Below are positions 1 through 11,400 of a stretch of 64,000 nucleotides of DNA, one piece after another. Source of the DNA: Marasmius tenuissimus (lineage: Eukaryota; Basidiomycota; Agaricomycetes; Agaricales; Marasmiaceae); assembly GCA_029532415.1 (NCBI GenBank), contig JAQOTA010000048.1:236001-300000 (forward strand). The letters are read 5' to 3'. Below the pieces are notes generated by a model. That model made no database searches. It had not been told where the DNA came from and saw only the letters and a list, made by a program, of their open reading frames with translations. The position numbers and the translations under genes are program-made. The number at the start of each line of letters is the position of its first letter. Position 1 is the stretch's first letter.

Positions 1-876
1 GACTTGGTTATCGACGAGATGGACAAATCAATCCTGGATGGTGCTCCCTTGGAGCAGCTTACGGAGCTAAAGCTTCAGATCCATCCAGGCGAACGCTCCC
101 CAGTGGAGATCGCGTCGATGTGTCCGAACCTCAGAAGCTTCAGCTTCGAATACGACATAGTGCTCGACATGTTTGAGACCAAGGACTTTGGTCTCCATAT
201 AACCTCCAATCTCGAATCCCTAACCGTTGCAATGAATCCGGAGACCGGTCTTCGTACCGCTTGGGCACCCTTCTTCGACCAAACTACCCTTCCCACATTG
301 TCTTCGCTCACTATTGTAAGCGAGTACACCTCGTTTCCTCAGATCAAAATGTCGGATACCGAGCCACTTTTGGAGTGCATCGCTCGATCGGGGTGCCCTA
401 TCACGTACCTCAGCCTCAAATCTCGCACCCTCTCGAACGAACAGACGCACCGACTGTTGCGTCTCATTCCCGGGCTGGAAACACTCCGTGTGTGGGAGGA
501 AAACCTTGTGTCATTCGAACTCCCACATCGTGAGCTCAAGGAGCGTACTAAAGAGTTCCTGTCGCTTCTCGTTATCGACTGCAACTCGATAAATCCAGAT
601 AAAACATCTTCAGGTCCTCTTCTTCCCCGGCTGAAACACCTATCCATTGCTTTTCCCTCCCCGGATCATGGCATTGATGTTTTTTACGAGGTCGCACGCT
701 CACGATCAATTGAAGACCGCGAGATGGGCGTGAATTCACTACAATCCGTTGAGATCGAATATCGCTGGGACCCACCCAAAGGCCAGGGTGAGCTTCCCGA
801 GCACATGCAACTAGAGGACTTGAAAGAGAGGGGATTAGATATCTCTATCCGCACAATGGATATCATCCACGGGTGA
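1..876 (+). CDS. F-box/LRR-like protein, C-terminal part (copy A; runs off the left edge)
   Basis: The frame is open from the first bases of the window to TGA at 874-876, so the start lies outside. The 290 visible residues form a leucine-rich, hydrophobic/charged alternating pattern typical of the LRR half of Agaricomycete F-box proteins (for example the stretches LRSFSFEYD, LPTLSSLTIV, ITYLSLKSRTLS, LPRLKHLSIAF). No F-box is visible here; it would be upstream. Such proteins are thought to be substrate adaptors of SCF ubiquitin ligases, but the target is unknown. Two homologues lie in the window: a pseudogene at 15428-16607 and copy C at 34004-35704. Copy A and the pseudogene share phrases such as LECIARSGCP and WAPF. 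Its 3' end faces DUF6533 copy 1, and the same pairing recurs at 15.4-18.6 kb. The visible part is intact. Confidence 0.8.
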   Translation, partial: DLVIDEMDKSILDGAPLEQLTELKLQIHPGERSPVEIASMCPNLRSFSFEYDIVLDMFETKDFGLHITSNLESLTVAMNPETGLRTAWAPFFDQTTLPTLSSLTIVSEYTSFPQIKMSDTEPLLECIARSGCPITYLSLKSRTLSNEQTHRLLRLIPGLETLRVWEENLVSFELPHRELKERTKEFLSLLVIDCNSINPDKTSSGPLLPRLKHLSIAFPSPDHGIDVFYEVARSRSIEDREMGVNSLQSVEIEYRWDPPKGQGELPEHMQLEDLKERGLDISIRTMDIIHG

Positions 877-1182
877 AACTCGGCGGGTCCCCAGAGGAGA
901 GGTAAGATGCAGGGACCCCTGAAGGGTGGAAGTAGGCTATCGCTATCACAGCTTTGATTTGGATCACGGAAAGTGCCCAGTGATGTGGCTCTCAGAGCCA
1001 CATCTCCGCGTAGATGTGTATAGGTAAATAATCCCGACTCTGAGTACATATGCATGACATTGCGCCCACAAAAGGAGCACCTGCATCTTCCATCTAGGAA
1101 CAAGCCGTACCAGCCTAGGTAAATCATAAATAAGATGACAAGATTGCGAAGGTTAGCACCAATATGTCTGGCACTAGGGCAC
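877..1182. other. Tail-to-tail spacer between F-box/LRR copy A and DUF6533 copy 1
   Basis: A non-coding 3' region shared by two convergent genes. Parts of it (around 1000-1065) resemble 16800-16860 in the second F-box/DUF6533 block, which supports duplication of the whole block. Nothing else recognised. Confidence 0.5.
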
Positions 1183-2826
1183 TTAAATTGAATGATCCTC
1201 GCCAGGTTCATCCAACGTTGAAAAAGGAACCATCCCGTACCGGGAATGTGAGTATATGTCGGGTTGTAGCGCTACTTGCCGTATGTGAAGAATGGTACGG
1301 CTAGCGAGGGTTGAGTGCATCACGCGCTGGAAACTGTAAGAGGCATTTGAAACGTCAGATACTGATCCGTAGCATGGAACTGACGCCACCAGTGATACGT
1401 ACCCATTGAGGACGTGAATCATGTCGTCCTTATCGAATCAAACAAGAAAATAAAGGTCAGTGGAAACCACCGGAACTTTAACACCTATAACTCAGGTTCG
1501 GACTCACAGGAACAGTGAGGATCACCACCACGTTGACCGACGATATCACTAAATGTTACTTTGATTAGCGTGGTCTGTTGCCTAGTTCAGTCGGAATACG
1601 CACGAAAAATAAAGCCATAGTAAATAATGCCTGTCGAGAACGACGGATCAATCGATCAGGTATCTGTTGGATTTGGCCAAGCATGAAGGTAACTCACCAT
1701 CTTCGTAGATGGCTCCCATGAGCTTGGACCTCCCACCCGTCCGAACTACAAGATGGATCAGTCATGGAGGCATCATAATAGCCCTGAGTCCAAATTTAAC
1801 CTACAGAGTGAGACTGCAGGAATCAGAATCATGACCAGCATCACTGTCACCAGTGGTCAGCTTCACTGGTCTAAGTGTCGACTATGTTTGACGACCAATG
1901 AGCTTACCAGTGTCGATGATCATCTGAAATACCCAGACCAAGTATACTATGTGGTTTCCGCCAGAAATGAAACACCCTCGAAAATGGGGTACTGGCAGCG
2001 TGTCATCTGATGAAGCGTCAGACTCAATGGCTCTCGTACACTGCCAGCGAAGAGACTCACAACGAGCTGCGCTCAGAAACTGTAGCAACACGACAATGAC
2101 TGATGCTTCTGCTGCCAAAAGAAAAAGAAGAAGTCCTATCCCTATTGGAGTGTTTCTCTTCCACACAGCCCAAATACGAAGCGTAAGGAGTACTACGCAG
2201 GGCGGCGAAATAGCAGTTATGATTTGAGCTAACGTCTGACGGCGTTCGAGGATGATCGAGCAATACCCACCTTCAGAAAGAATAAGCCCCACATCGAAGG
2301 ACCCTGGAACCAAGGTTTCATTTTCATGTGAGCTCCTATCATTGCAGAGGCCCTGATTGACCTACATGTGATGATAGAGTAATTGATACTGCAATATTGC
2401 GGGCTCAAATTTTTCGCGAAATGGTCTGATCAAAGAAATAGTAAGGACCATGGAGCGGGCAAGAAAAAATTGATAGGCGTACGATGAAGTATCAATCCAA
2501 TGGTATCGAAGAATGGGAGGTAGCGCTGTATCAAGTAGAGAATTGTGAAAGTGGTCCAGTGCTTCCTCCACACATGCCGCATCTCCGAGTCGAAGTTGAG
2601 AATAACATCATAAACGAGTAGCACCGAGCTGACAACTGTAGGCTCATGTTGAAGCTGAATCACAGAACCATTTACAGGGTCAAACTGACCGTCCATATAC
2701 TGACTCGAGAATTAGTTGTTATCCAGCAAATTTGCCAGAGTACATAAAACTCACCGACACTATCTTTTGGTGTTCAAGGGCGGCTACGATTGTGGCAGCG
2801 GATATAGCCTGAGAGACGTCGGCCAT
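1183..2826 (-). CDS. DUF6533-family multi-pass membrane protein, copy 1
   Basis: Multi-exon gene on the minus strand. The start is ATG at 2826 (MADVSQAISAATIVAALEHQ) and the stop is TAA at 1183. Exons can be chained in frame: first exon; a 10-nt microexon at 2690-2699; an exon with VYDVILNFDSEMRHVW and LYLIQRYLPFFDT; HFAKNLSPQYC; SFDVGLILSE; LLTLRIWAVWKRN plus a hydrophobic segment; MIIDTG; and a run of short exons ending in FQRVMHS and IRQVALQPDIYSHS. The motif with D, (L/N)xxE and W followed by RYLPF identifies the DUF6533 family, uncharacterised serpentine proteins abundant in Agaricomycetes. About six or seven hydrophobic segments suggest a receptor-like topology; the function is unknown. 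About ten introns, all GT-AG. Reads through without stops when spliced as described. Its 3' end faces the F-box/LRR gene. Confidence 0.75.
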
Positions 2827-3194
2827 TGGACTACAAGATACGGAGGATATACTGAGGCAGGAGAGTCGGGCCATACTTGTTTTATGTAGCGGGAACAAGA
2901 GCGCTACCTTCTCAACTACTGGATCTACGTAAGGAGCCGCGAGATCGTTGGCAGATTGCAAGCTCAAGGCCGACGAATCACGCATTTTTGTTTGATTCCA
3001 ACGGTCGTTGACGAAGTTGATATCATGCATCTATATCAGATTTTACTTCTTCGAGAGCGGGGGCGGGCGCAATTTGGTCCCCGGGTATCTTGCTACACAC
3101 ATTGGAGCATGCAAGTCATAATATCTGAGTATATAGACGATGAGATGAAAACGCGCCTTGAACCTAATGAGTCATAGCCGCTGGTTAATGGTCA

Positions 3195-3460
3195 ACCGAA
3201 GGGCACTCTGAGATCGAAGTTCAATATTTTGTGATGACCAAAGCAGGGAGGTGGCGGCATAATGTGAATGCACCAACGGCGAGACCGATCTCTGGTTGAA
3301 GGGTGGTGGGTGCGGTGGGGATACCGGCCATTGGACTCTAAGCTGTTGAGGTGATGACGGGACGAAAAAAGCTTGGTGTGGTAGAAAAGATAGTGCTAGC
3401 CTCTTTAAGGGGAGTCGATAAGATGGTCGAGAGATGATCAGGATGGAAGCTCTACGCATC
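3195..3460 (-). pseudogene. Relic of a duplicated DUF6533 first exon and 5' region
   Basis: This stretch resembles 2750-2900 (the first exon of copy 1 and its upstream sequence): the motif GCCATTGGACT near 3327-3340 marks the antisense start codon, followed by similar 5' flanking sequence. The encoded peptide (MAGIPTAPTTL...) has lost the LEHQ motif. A matching relic lies at 18880-19110 upstream of copy 2, so the extra first exon predates duplication of the block. Confidence 0.5.
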
Positions 3461-4358
3461 TTCAACAGATGTTCTGATACCGAACACCAGCTCTCGCTAT
3501 CTTAAGGGCGGGTCATCAGCAAATCACCTAGGACCCTTCCATTGATGGAAGGGCTCTACATGACGCGGAATCGGTCCTCCATGATGAAGGACCTTTACAT
3601 CAATGGAAGGGTCGGGTCTAGCGGTACTTTGTTGTACATACGGTATCGGAATTTTCCATACACACTCACATTGTCATTGAAGGTATGTGCGCTGTCAACT
3701 TGCAAACATATGTACGGATTAATGAGCATAATGCGGGGCAATGGATAAGATTGGTTCATAATGTGGTTGTATGTATGGATTCCGAGCATTGTGTATCTAA
3801 AATGGGCATGAAAAGAAGCATCATGGATGCAGAATTTCCGTCGCACGATCAACATGATCCCAGGTTGTGCATGAGTCTACTATATTGCAAGTAACATGTA
3901 CAACTTTGAAGCATGGTGTTCACATCACTTACAATGAACATCAGACTGATACTGAACTTTCCCGAAGGCCTTCATCGTGAAGTACGAAGGCTCAAAGGGT
4001 TCAATGACAGGTAATTGTTGCCTCATGTACACAGGGGACCAACGGGGAGAGCAATACAAACACATTGATTCATATGGAGCACGATAGGCAACAAGGTACA
4101 AGCTGACAACAACAAGAACAAGGGAGTCGGGACCGCAACGAGCAAAGAGACAATAATAACAACGACAGAGAGCTAGTGAGATATATTACAGTCCTGGTGC
4201 AGAATAATAACACAAGGTCCTGCCCGTGGGAGTCAGTAAAGTATCAGACAACAAAACAAGTACTCAGACTTACCCATAGTCATAGCCCTGAGATGTGGGT
4301 CAAAGGTCTAGCGATATTGTGAGTAAAAAGAAGAGACAACGATTGAGCCACGTACTGT
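3461..4358. other. Intergenic region
   Basis: No gene supported. It contains a small inverted repeat (3531-3613). The AT-rich rest ends at the 3' end of the DUF6698-like gene. Short open frames here are unsupported by composition or homology. Confidence 0.4.
3531..3613. repeat. Short inverted repeat
   Basis: GACCCTTCCATTGATG (about 3532-3547) recurs inverted as CATCAATGGAAGGGTC (about 3598-3613), with a similar motif between them. Could be a hairpin or the remnant of a small element; no target duplication seen. Confidence 0.5.
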
Positions 4359-6688
4359 TCAACGACGCCTGTGGAACCTGGAAGGTCCGCCTTGAGAGCG
4401 TTCTTCCTCCTCCCGATCGTCATCCTGGTCCTTCGGCGACACAATCTTGATGATGGCCTGGGTATGATACGAGGCCCTGGCCTTGGACTTCTGCTTGAGA
4501 GGGAGCGGTGTTGCCGGTGATTCCTGTTCATCCTCAGTAGCCTGTGGGAAAAGGGCAGCTACTGACCTATTTCAATCAATTCGGATGGCACGTGACTTTC
4601 CCACGGAGATTTTTTTCGCCAAAAAATCCCATAAATCGAGAAAAAATTAATGGCGGGGTTTCCCAAAAGTGGCTGTGACGTGTGACATCCGAATTGATTG
4701 AAATAGGTCAGTATCAGCTGGTGATGATAAAAAGCAAGAGACTACTCACGTCGTCAGCTTTCGAGTACGCCTGCTTCCTCTGACTGGCTGCAGCCAATTG
4801 TGTCTCATCATACATACCCCCTGTCATTGGCTCGTCGTCGAAGTCAAAGAGTTCGTAGGCTTGACGTGTCGATGAGTCTTCCTCTTCCTCCTCGAAATCG
4901 TTGTGTTGACCCTTGTTGTTCTCTTTGCCGTTGTTATCGTGCTCACCATCTTGCTCGTCACCATCTTGTTCATCGGGCTGGCCGTCGTTACCCTTACCGT
5001 TGCCTGGGGTGGGAGCCGTGCCTGGGCCAGCATCATGGAGTTGTCGTCAATCTTGGTGACCATGACACGCTCCTTCTTCTTCCCCGTCTTCTTTTTGAGC
5101 GAAAGACCCATGAGGCCATATCTATACCCGGCGTCATGAGTAGAACCAAAAGGGAGCAAAACGGAACTTACTTTTCCCACCACTCAATGGTCTCCTTCTC
5201 AAACTCGGCATTGAGACCAAACATAAGCATAACAGCGTCGTAGATGGCTGATTTGGCCATGCCATTCGTACCTACACGCCAGTCGTCACTTGAAGTGAGA
5301 GCATGATAGCCCTAACAGGATGTTAGAAAGACAAAGGAATTCACGCCATAGAAGAGACTTACCATGACGATAGCATATGCAATGGTACGCCTGTTGAGCT
5401 TGCCCAAGTCGTTGCGAAGCACAGGGCCATGGCGAGTCTGTTCCCATGCTTGACCGTGCATAACTGCAGCCTCTTTACCAAGAAACAGGTGTTTCCAAAT
5501 CTGGATGGACAAAAGTCAGTATCAGAAGACGAAGTCTAATTAAGTAACTCACTAGTATAAGATAGAGAGAGCGGAATAAACCTTTGTAGGGTAACGAAGG
5601 ATCGTATACCCCGTTTTTGAAGAGCCAGAGTCCAAAGTCTTGCTCGCTGATCATGATTTTGCCGTTCTTGACCTTTTGCAGGAACCTAGGATGGCGTTAT
5701 CAATGACTAAGACAAGCGTCAAGGAAGAGCACTCGCCCTTGTGGATCCTTATCGTAATCAGGAACCATGGAGGCAGAAATGAGTAGCCGTGCGAGCTGAG
5801 GATGTTTGAGGCCACGACACTCAGACTTCTTTGCGGTGGGCTTGATGGGCGGGTCCAAGACGGGAACACCGAGAAAGTCCTGGATGTAGGTGATGGCCTC
5901 TTCTTTTACCTTTCGGATATGTTGGCCTCGTTCATCGTTCGCTTTGGCATCAAGCTGCGGAGGTGGGTTGAACCAGTGCTAAGAAAAAGAGTACAGGTGA
6001 CATACCAGGTCGTGTAGCTCGCCAAGCTTCCCTGCCTCAAGCAGAGTCTCCAAGTCCTTCAAGAGTTGCTTCTTCCCAATCCACTTCATGAGGTAGTCGA
6101 ACGATTCGATACAGGCGGCCCTTTCAAGCATCAAATTAGCGAAAGCAAGCAGATAAATATGAGAAACTGTTACTTACTCAACATGTGCATCATCTGGAAG
6201 CGTGATTTCGTGTGTCTCAGCCAATTCTTCGCAATGCGTAGCAATGCCAGTGTAGAGGACCTGCACCCATGAGATCGACGGGTCTTGACTGGCAGCGTTC
6301 CATCTGGCCACGGCATTGTATTCATCAACGTGTTCACCGGCTCTAGAGAGAGAATAAGCTGAGGTTCTGCGAAAAAAAGCGCATATACTTACTTTCTGGC
6401 CACCCGAGTACCAGCCAGCCTTGCCTTCTTGGGATCCTGCCCCTCGAGCAAACCCTCCAAGGTTACTGGTTTGTCCTTCCTCTTCTTGCTCTTCTCCTTG
6501 CCCTTATCCTTGCCCTTATCCTTCTTGCTTTTGTTCTTGTTCTTGTCCTTGTCGGCACGACCATTGCGAGGCGAATTGGCTGTGGGCGTCTCCTGAGGGT
6601 CTGGGGAGCGCTGGCGACGGGACTCTGTTCGACGAGAGTTTGAGCGTCGAGAATTGGAACGACGAGAGCGAGAACGAGTGCTGGGCAT
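4359..6688 (-). CDS. DUF6698-like protein
   Basis: Minus-strand gene; ATG at 6688, stop TGA at 4359-4361, about ten exons. The N-terminus (about 100 aa) is Arg/Ser- then Lys-rich (MPSTRSRSRRSNSRRSNSRR), probably nuclear and disordered. The middle matches the DUF6698 pattern of Agaricomycetes: an RGLKHPQLARLL motif, then YKGLFRSLYLIL, then a block with NDLGKLNRRTIAYAIVM, GYHALTSSDDW and FEKETIEWWEKYGL. The C-terminus is acidic (EEEEEDSSTRQAYELFDFDD). DUF6698 has no known activity. Two places need a frame change: near 5835 (just before RGLKH) and near 5060, where a weak 47-nt intron could do it. The gene may therefore be decaying. One intron (4542-4749) contains a 150-bp MITE. It diverges from the Plavaka gene, so it could be cargo of the same element; that is inference. 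Confidence 0.6.
4562..4711. mobile_element. 150-bp Tc1/mariner-type MITE in an intron
   Basis: Perfect terminal inverted repeats of about 26 bp begin CTGACCTATTTCAATC and end with the reverse complement GATTGAAATAGGTCAG. A TA flanks both ends (4560-4561 and 4712-4713), the target duplication of Tc1/mariner elements. No coding capacity. It lies inside a 208-nt intron of the DUF6698-like gene. Its terminal motif resembles that of the MITE at 27936-28201. Confidence 0.85.
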
Positions 6689-8445
6689 GGTTGTGGTCGT
6701 GGTCAGAGGAGGTGAGCGCCTAATAATGTTTGATGCGTCGCCTTAGAAAGGCAGCCCTCACAGCCACTGGCAAATATGCCGGCTGCCAGTTTCTCCCTTC
6801 TGGTATGTCTATTTCGCCATACAAGCCATTAGTTTATGACAACAATGAGGCAAAAAATTGCTGAACTCACGAAAGACATAACCCCGAGCCAACGAAAAGT
6901 ACATACAAAGCCCAGCTGTGAAACACAGCACGTTGCTGGTCACGGCCAGCAAGAGATCTGACCTTCATCCACCAGGGTTGGGGTCTGTATTTTTGACGGT
7001 AAGGGTGTGTTTGTAGAATGTTTGCTGCCGGGCAACATTACCAGTTCCGCTTTTAGAGCTTAAAGTAGCTAACATGAAAGAAAACATATGGGTGGCGGAG
7101 CAGAAGATGTCCAGATTGGACATGGTGGGCGGAAGTAAAAGGCAACAGGTGGCTGTGCCAGCTGACACGTCAAGGGAAAGCGCCGCTGGAATGGCTGTTT
7201 TTGGCGCAAGCGCTGGCTCGGCAGTCTCCAAGAGAGAGCGCCCACCTCAAAATTCCAACCATAAGTCGTTTATCACGATAACAAATGACTCAAGGGCTAT
7301 GTGTTATAAGGTTAAGGTGGTCAGCATGTTCTATAAAAAAGATATTTAGGTTTTGGTGAGTTAATGTAGTACTATAAACCCTTCTATAAGCTACTTTACC
7401 CTCCAAAATCACAAAATGGGGGGTGAAAAGGGATCCTGTGCTTTTAAATAGGTGTAAGCCACGGATAACACTCAAACTAGATAAGTAGAGTGCTCTACTG
7501 GCCTGGGGCTCCCGAAAAAGCTACTGAGCGCCCGAAAGAGACAGCTTAATTCCATTATATGAGGGATGTAATGTGCAAGATTTTGGTGGCCTAGTGGCAA
7601 AGAAATCCGAGTGTTCCTTGGGTCAATGAGTGACCAAAGCATTTCACTCTGAAGGAGCGAGATATCGAGTCGGATTATGCCGTTCAATTGCACTACGACC
7701 GGTATTCAACGGTGCTCTCATTGTATACATAGGTCTTGTGTAAGATTTGACAGGCAACCTGTTGGTGGGATAATTGCCGGGCCCGTATAACTGTCCCGAG
7801 TGCTCAAATTATTTGGCTAATAAAGAACAAATTTGTTTGATTGGTCAGAGCTTTCAAACACGATGTAGAACACAGGGTTCTGCGTAAGATCTGTGGAGTA
7901 GGGGTGAGAATGAATAGGAGGTAAAAGTATACCTAACCTGGAGGTCTAGTAATTGGTTTTGGCAACGGGTAATGGGCGGGTAAAATGTTCCTTTGGTCTT
8001 TATGAGTGAATTGAGCCCGTCCCGGCAATTTCATGGCCGCTCCTTCAGCACTGATGACCCAACCAATGCCCCTTTCCCGGGAAATGAGCCATGAATGTTG
8101 CCTGTCGAGTCCCGGGTCAAAAAGTGACGTGGAGCTGTGAGGAGAAAAACTGTGAGTAGTTTGAATGTGATACTGAATGATGTACTAACTCGTTAGCTTT
8201 CGAAGTGACAGCTGAGGATACAAAAAATTGAGAAAAAATATTCAGCGAGCACGTGTGGAGCTGGTGAGTCAAGTGGGCTATACCCGCGGCTTCAGTTTGC
8301 CTGCCGGAACTTTCTCAGGCTTGCAGAGCACGTCCATCATCGACACCAGTGACTACAACGATCTGAACAACATCAACGCAAATTTTGGACCGCTGCATCC
8401 ATGCGGCATTCCATCTTTCTATCTGTTTTACTTTTTGCTGTCATT
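6689..8445. promoter_or_regulatory. Divergent intergenic region between the DUF6698-like and Plavaka genes
   Basis: Both flanking genes are transcribed outward from this 1.75 kb, so it should hold both promoters. No clear core promoter motif, repeat or coding exon was identified. Short open frames (for example 6965-7231 on minus) have no supporting features. Confidence 0.4.
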
Positions 8446-11400
8446 ATGGCCGTGTTCAAATGCCCGGGGTGTGCTCAGCAATTTACAGGCATGGGGAATC
8501 TCAAGACACACAAAAAGTCATGTGAAAGTGCGTTAGAACTCGACATAAAACTGGCTAAAAAGACAAAGGAGATTAGGTTGAAAAAAAAGGTACTCATTTT
8601 CGCAGTTTCTCGGGTATACTGGCTTCATTTTAACTCATGTTCAATAGGAACAGCCAGATCCAGAGGTTTCTGCATCCACCTCAGTTCGGACAGATGCTCT
8701 GGTCCAAGAAGAAAGGCCTAAAAAGAGGAGAAAAACCAATCAGAACCAGTCTCACGTACATACATCTTTGCTATTTGAATTTTAACCTGAATTTTGAGGG
8801 CTGTTTTAGGTTCCCGAGGCGCCCCAAGCTTCAACATTCTCCTCTGTGATCAGTGTGTTGAACGATTCAGAGTCTGAGGCGGTCTCTGTGATGAACGATC
8901 CAGAGGTTGAAGCTTCGACTGTCATGAACAATGCAGTCGTCCATACTGGACCAACACCAGGATCATCGATGGGTATCTCACGTACTGGCCATTCGCGTTT
9001 CTTTCCTCAAAAGTATCGCAACTTCCTTCCAAATCTCTCACGGCGCCTACCGAGTATCATTCCTCATCAACCAACCCCTCCACCGACACCACCACCTGAG
9101 CCTGAGCCTGAGCCTTTGCCACCTCCCAAACCTGCACCGCCGCCACCTCGAAAGCCAACTCCAGAGCCTGTACTCGTTAAGGAGGATCCAGATGACTTTG
9201 GTGTATATCGGGTCTATTCTAGGTTTCCTGCCACTATTCCTGATGAAGAAGTTGCACTCAAGGATGTTCAAGATGGTGCTGGACCGCTGAAAACATCTCC
9301 AGCTCCACCAAAAAATCCATTGGGTGTGTTTGGACTTCGAGACCCTGACTCTGAGGCGGGAATATTTGCACCCTTTCTCAACGCCACCGTATTCCGTCTG
9401 ATGAACTGGTTCTATTCCTTGAAGGGGACCAATTCTATCGCTGATCTCGACTCTCTTGTCAACAATGTAATCCTTGCCGACGATTTTGACCGAGATGATC
9501 TTGTTGGTTTTTGGACAAAGAAGGAACTGGAACGGATGGACGAGTATACCAACCCGCGGTCTCGTTTTCAGGCTCGTGATGGATGGATAGAAGGCTCAGT
9601 CAAGGTTCAGTTGCCAGCAGAAAAAGTCAAGTGTGCCAAAACCAAGGCACCCGAGTTTACTGTTCCGGACGTATTCTACCGCAAGCCTCTTGAAGTTATC
9701 AAAACCACACTTCAGTCCGAGGCGGCAAAGAAATTTCACTTCACTCCATTCAAATCGTTCTGGCAGCCACCACCCTCTGACCCAGCATCGTCCCCGCCAC
9801 CACCTGTCCGTATCATCAGTGAACTTTACAACTCTGATGCATTCCTCGAGGAGTATGACCATATACAGCTCAAGGAGTATCATGATCCAAAACCAAAACT
9901 GCCACCCAGAGATCCAAAGACCCCCACCATTGAGAATGCTGTCGTTGCACTTCTCTGGTGGTCCGACTCCACTCATATCGCTAGCTTTGGCGACGCCTCT
10001 CTCTGGCCACTATATTTATTCTTCGGGAATCAATCAAAGTACGACAGAGCTAAACCTACGACATTTTCTGCTCACCATATGGCATATATTCCGACCGTGA
10101 GCTTCCTCATTTTCAATTGTGAATCTGATCTCACATGACCTTTAGCTTCCGAACACCATCCAAGAGTTCTACCGTGAGCAATTTGGCTTTCCAGTGAGTG
10201 GTCCAACATTGACCCACCTCAACCGGGAGCTCATGCATGCTGTGTGGGCCCTCATTCTTGATGAGGAATTCATGCATGCATATGAACATGGAGTTTTGAT
10301 TGAATGTGCAGATGGAATCATCCGCCACATTTTCCCTCGGTTCTTTACATATTCTGCAGACTATCCCGAGAAGTCAGTGTTGTAAATCTTACTTGTGACC
10401 CTCACTAACTATGATTTAGAGTACTTCTGACAACTCTCAAGCAACTCAGTCGATGCCCTTGCCCACAGTGTTTTGTTCAAAAGGATCAGATACCTGATCT
10501 AGGGACAGTAAAGGACCGCCAACGTATGGAAAAGAAGCCATGAGTAGACTCTGAGGAACGTCGAGGTGTGATTGAACGAGTGCGAAGATGGATCTTTGAG
10601 AAAGGTTATGCAGTTGGGAGCAAGGTTGTTGAGGATATTCTCCAACCAAAGTCTTGGGTCCCAACACGTGTATGTCCCTATGCATACTTTCCAGTACAAT
10701 CTGACCAGCTATTAGAACATCTTTTCGGATCGTTTCTTCTCCTTCAGACTCAACTTTTATCGAATGTTTGTTCCCGATGTCCTTCATGAGTTTGAACTCA
10801 GTGTTTGGAAAGCGACCTTCACACATCTGCTACGTATCCTCTATGCCTGTGGTGGTGATGCTGTTCAAGAGCTCAATGTGCGGTAGGGAAACTCTCCCTC
10901 ACAACTTTTCTGCGCTAATCACAGTCTTAGTTTCCGACAGGTTCCCCGGTTTGGGCGTGATACAATACGCAAGTTCTCCAATAACGTATCCGCAATGAAA
11001 CAGATGGCAGCCCGGGATTTTGAAGACATCCTACAGGTGTGTTTGCGAGTGAGAAATGTGCTGGTTGATGCTGACTTTGTCTCAGTGCTCAATTCCTGTT
11101 TTTGAAGGCCTTGTCCCTGACTACGACAACATCATACTGAACCTCCTCTATGACCTTGCTACCTGGCATGCATATGCAAAGCTTCGGTTACACACAGAAC
11201 ACTCCCTCGACGATATGGATCATGCAACAACATTACTTGGTCGCAGTCTCCGGAAATTCAAGAGTACGGTATGCAGTGCATTTATTACAAAGGAGCTTCC
11301 CCATGAGACTGCGGCTCGGGGTCGGCGGAAAGCTAATTTGGTGAAAAAGAAGGCTGCAGCAGGGGGTGAATCTGGGGGAAAAGGAAAAGCAAAGGCATCT

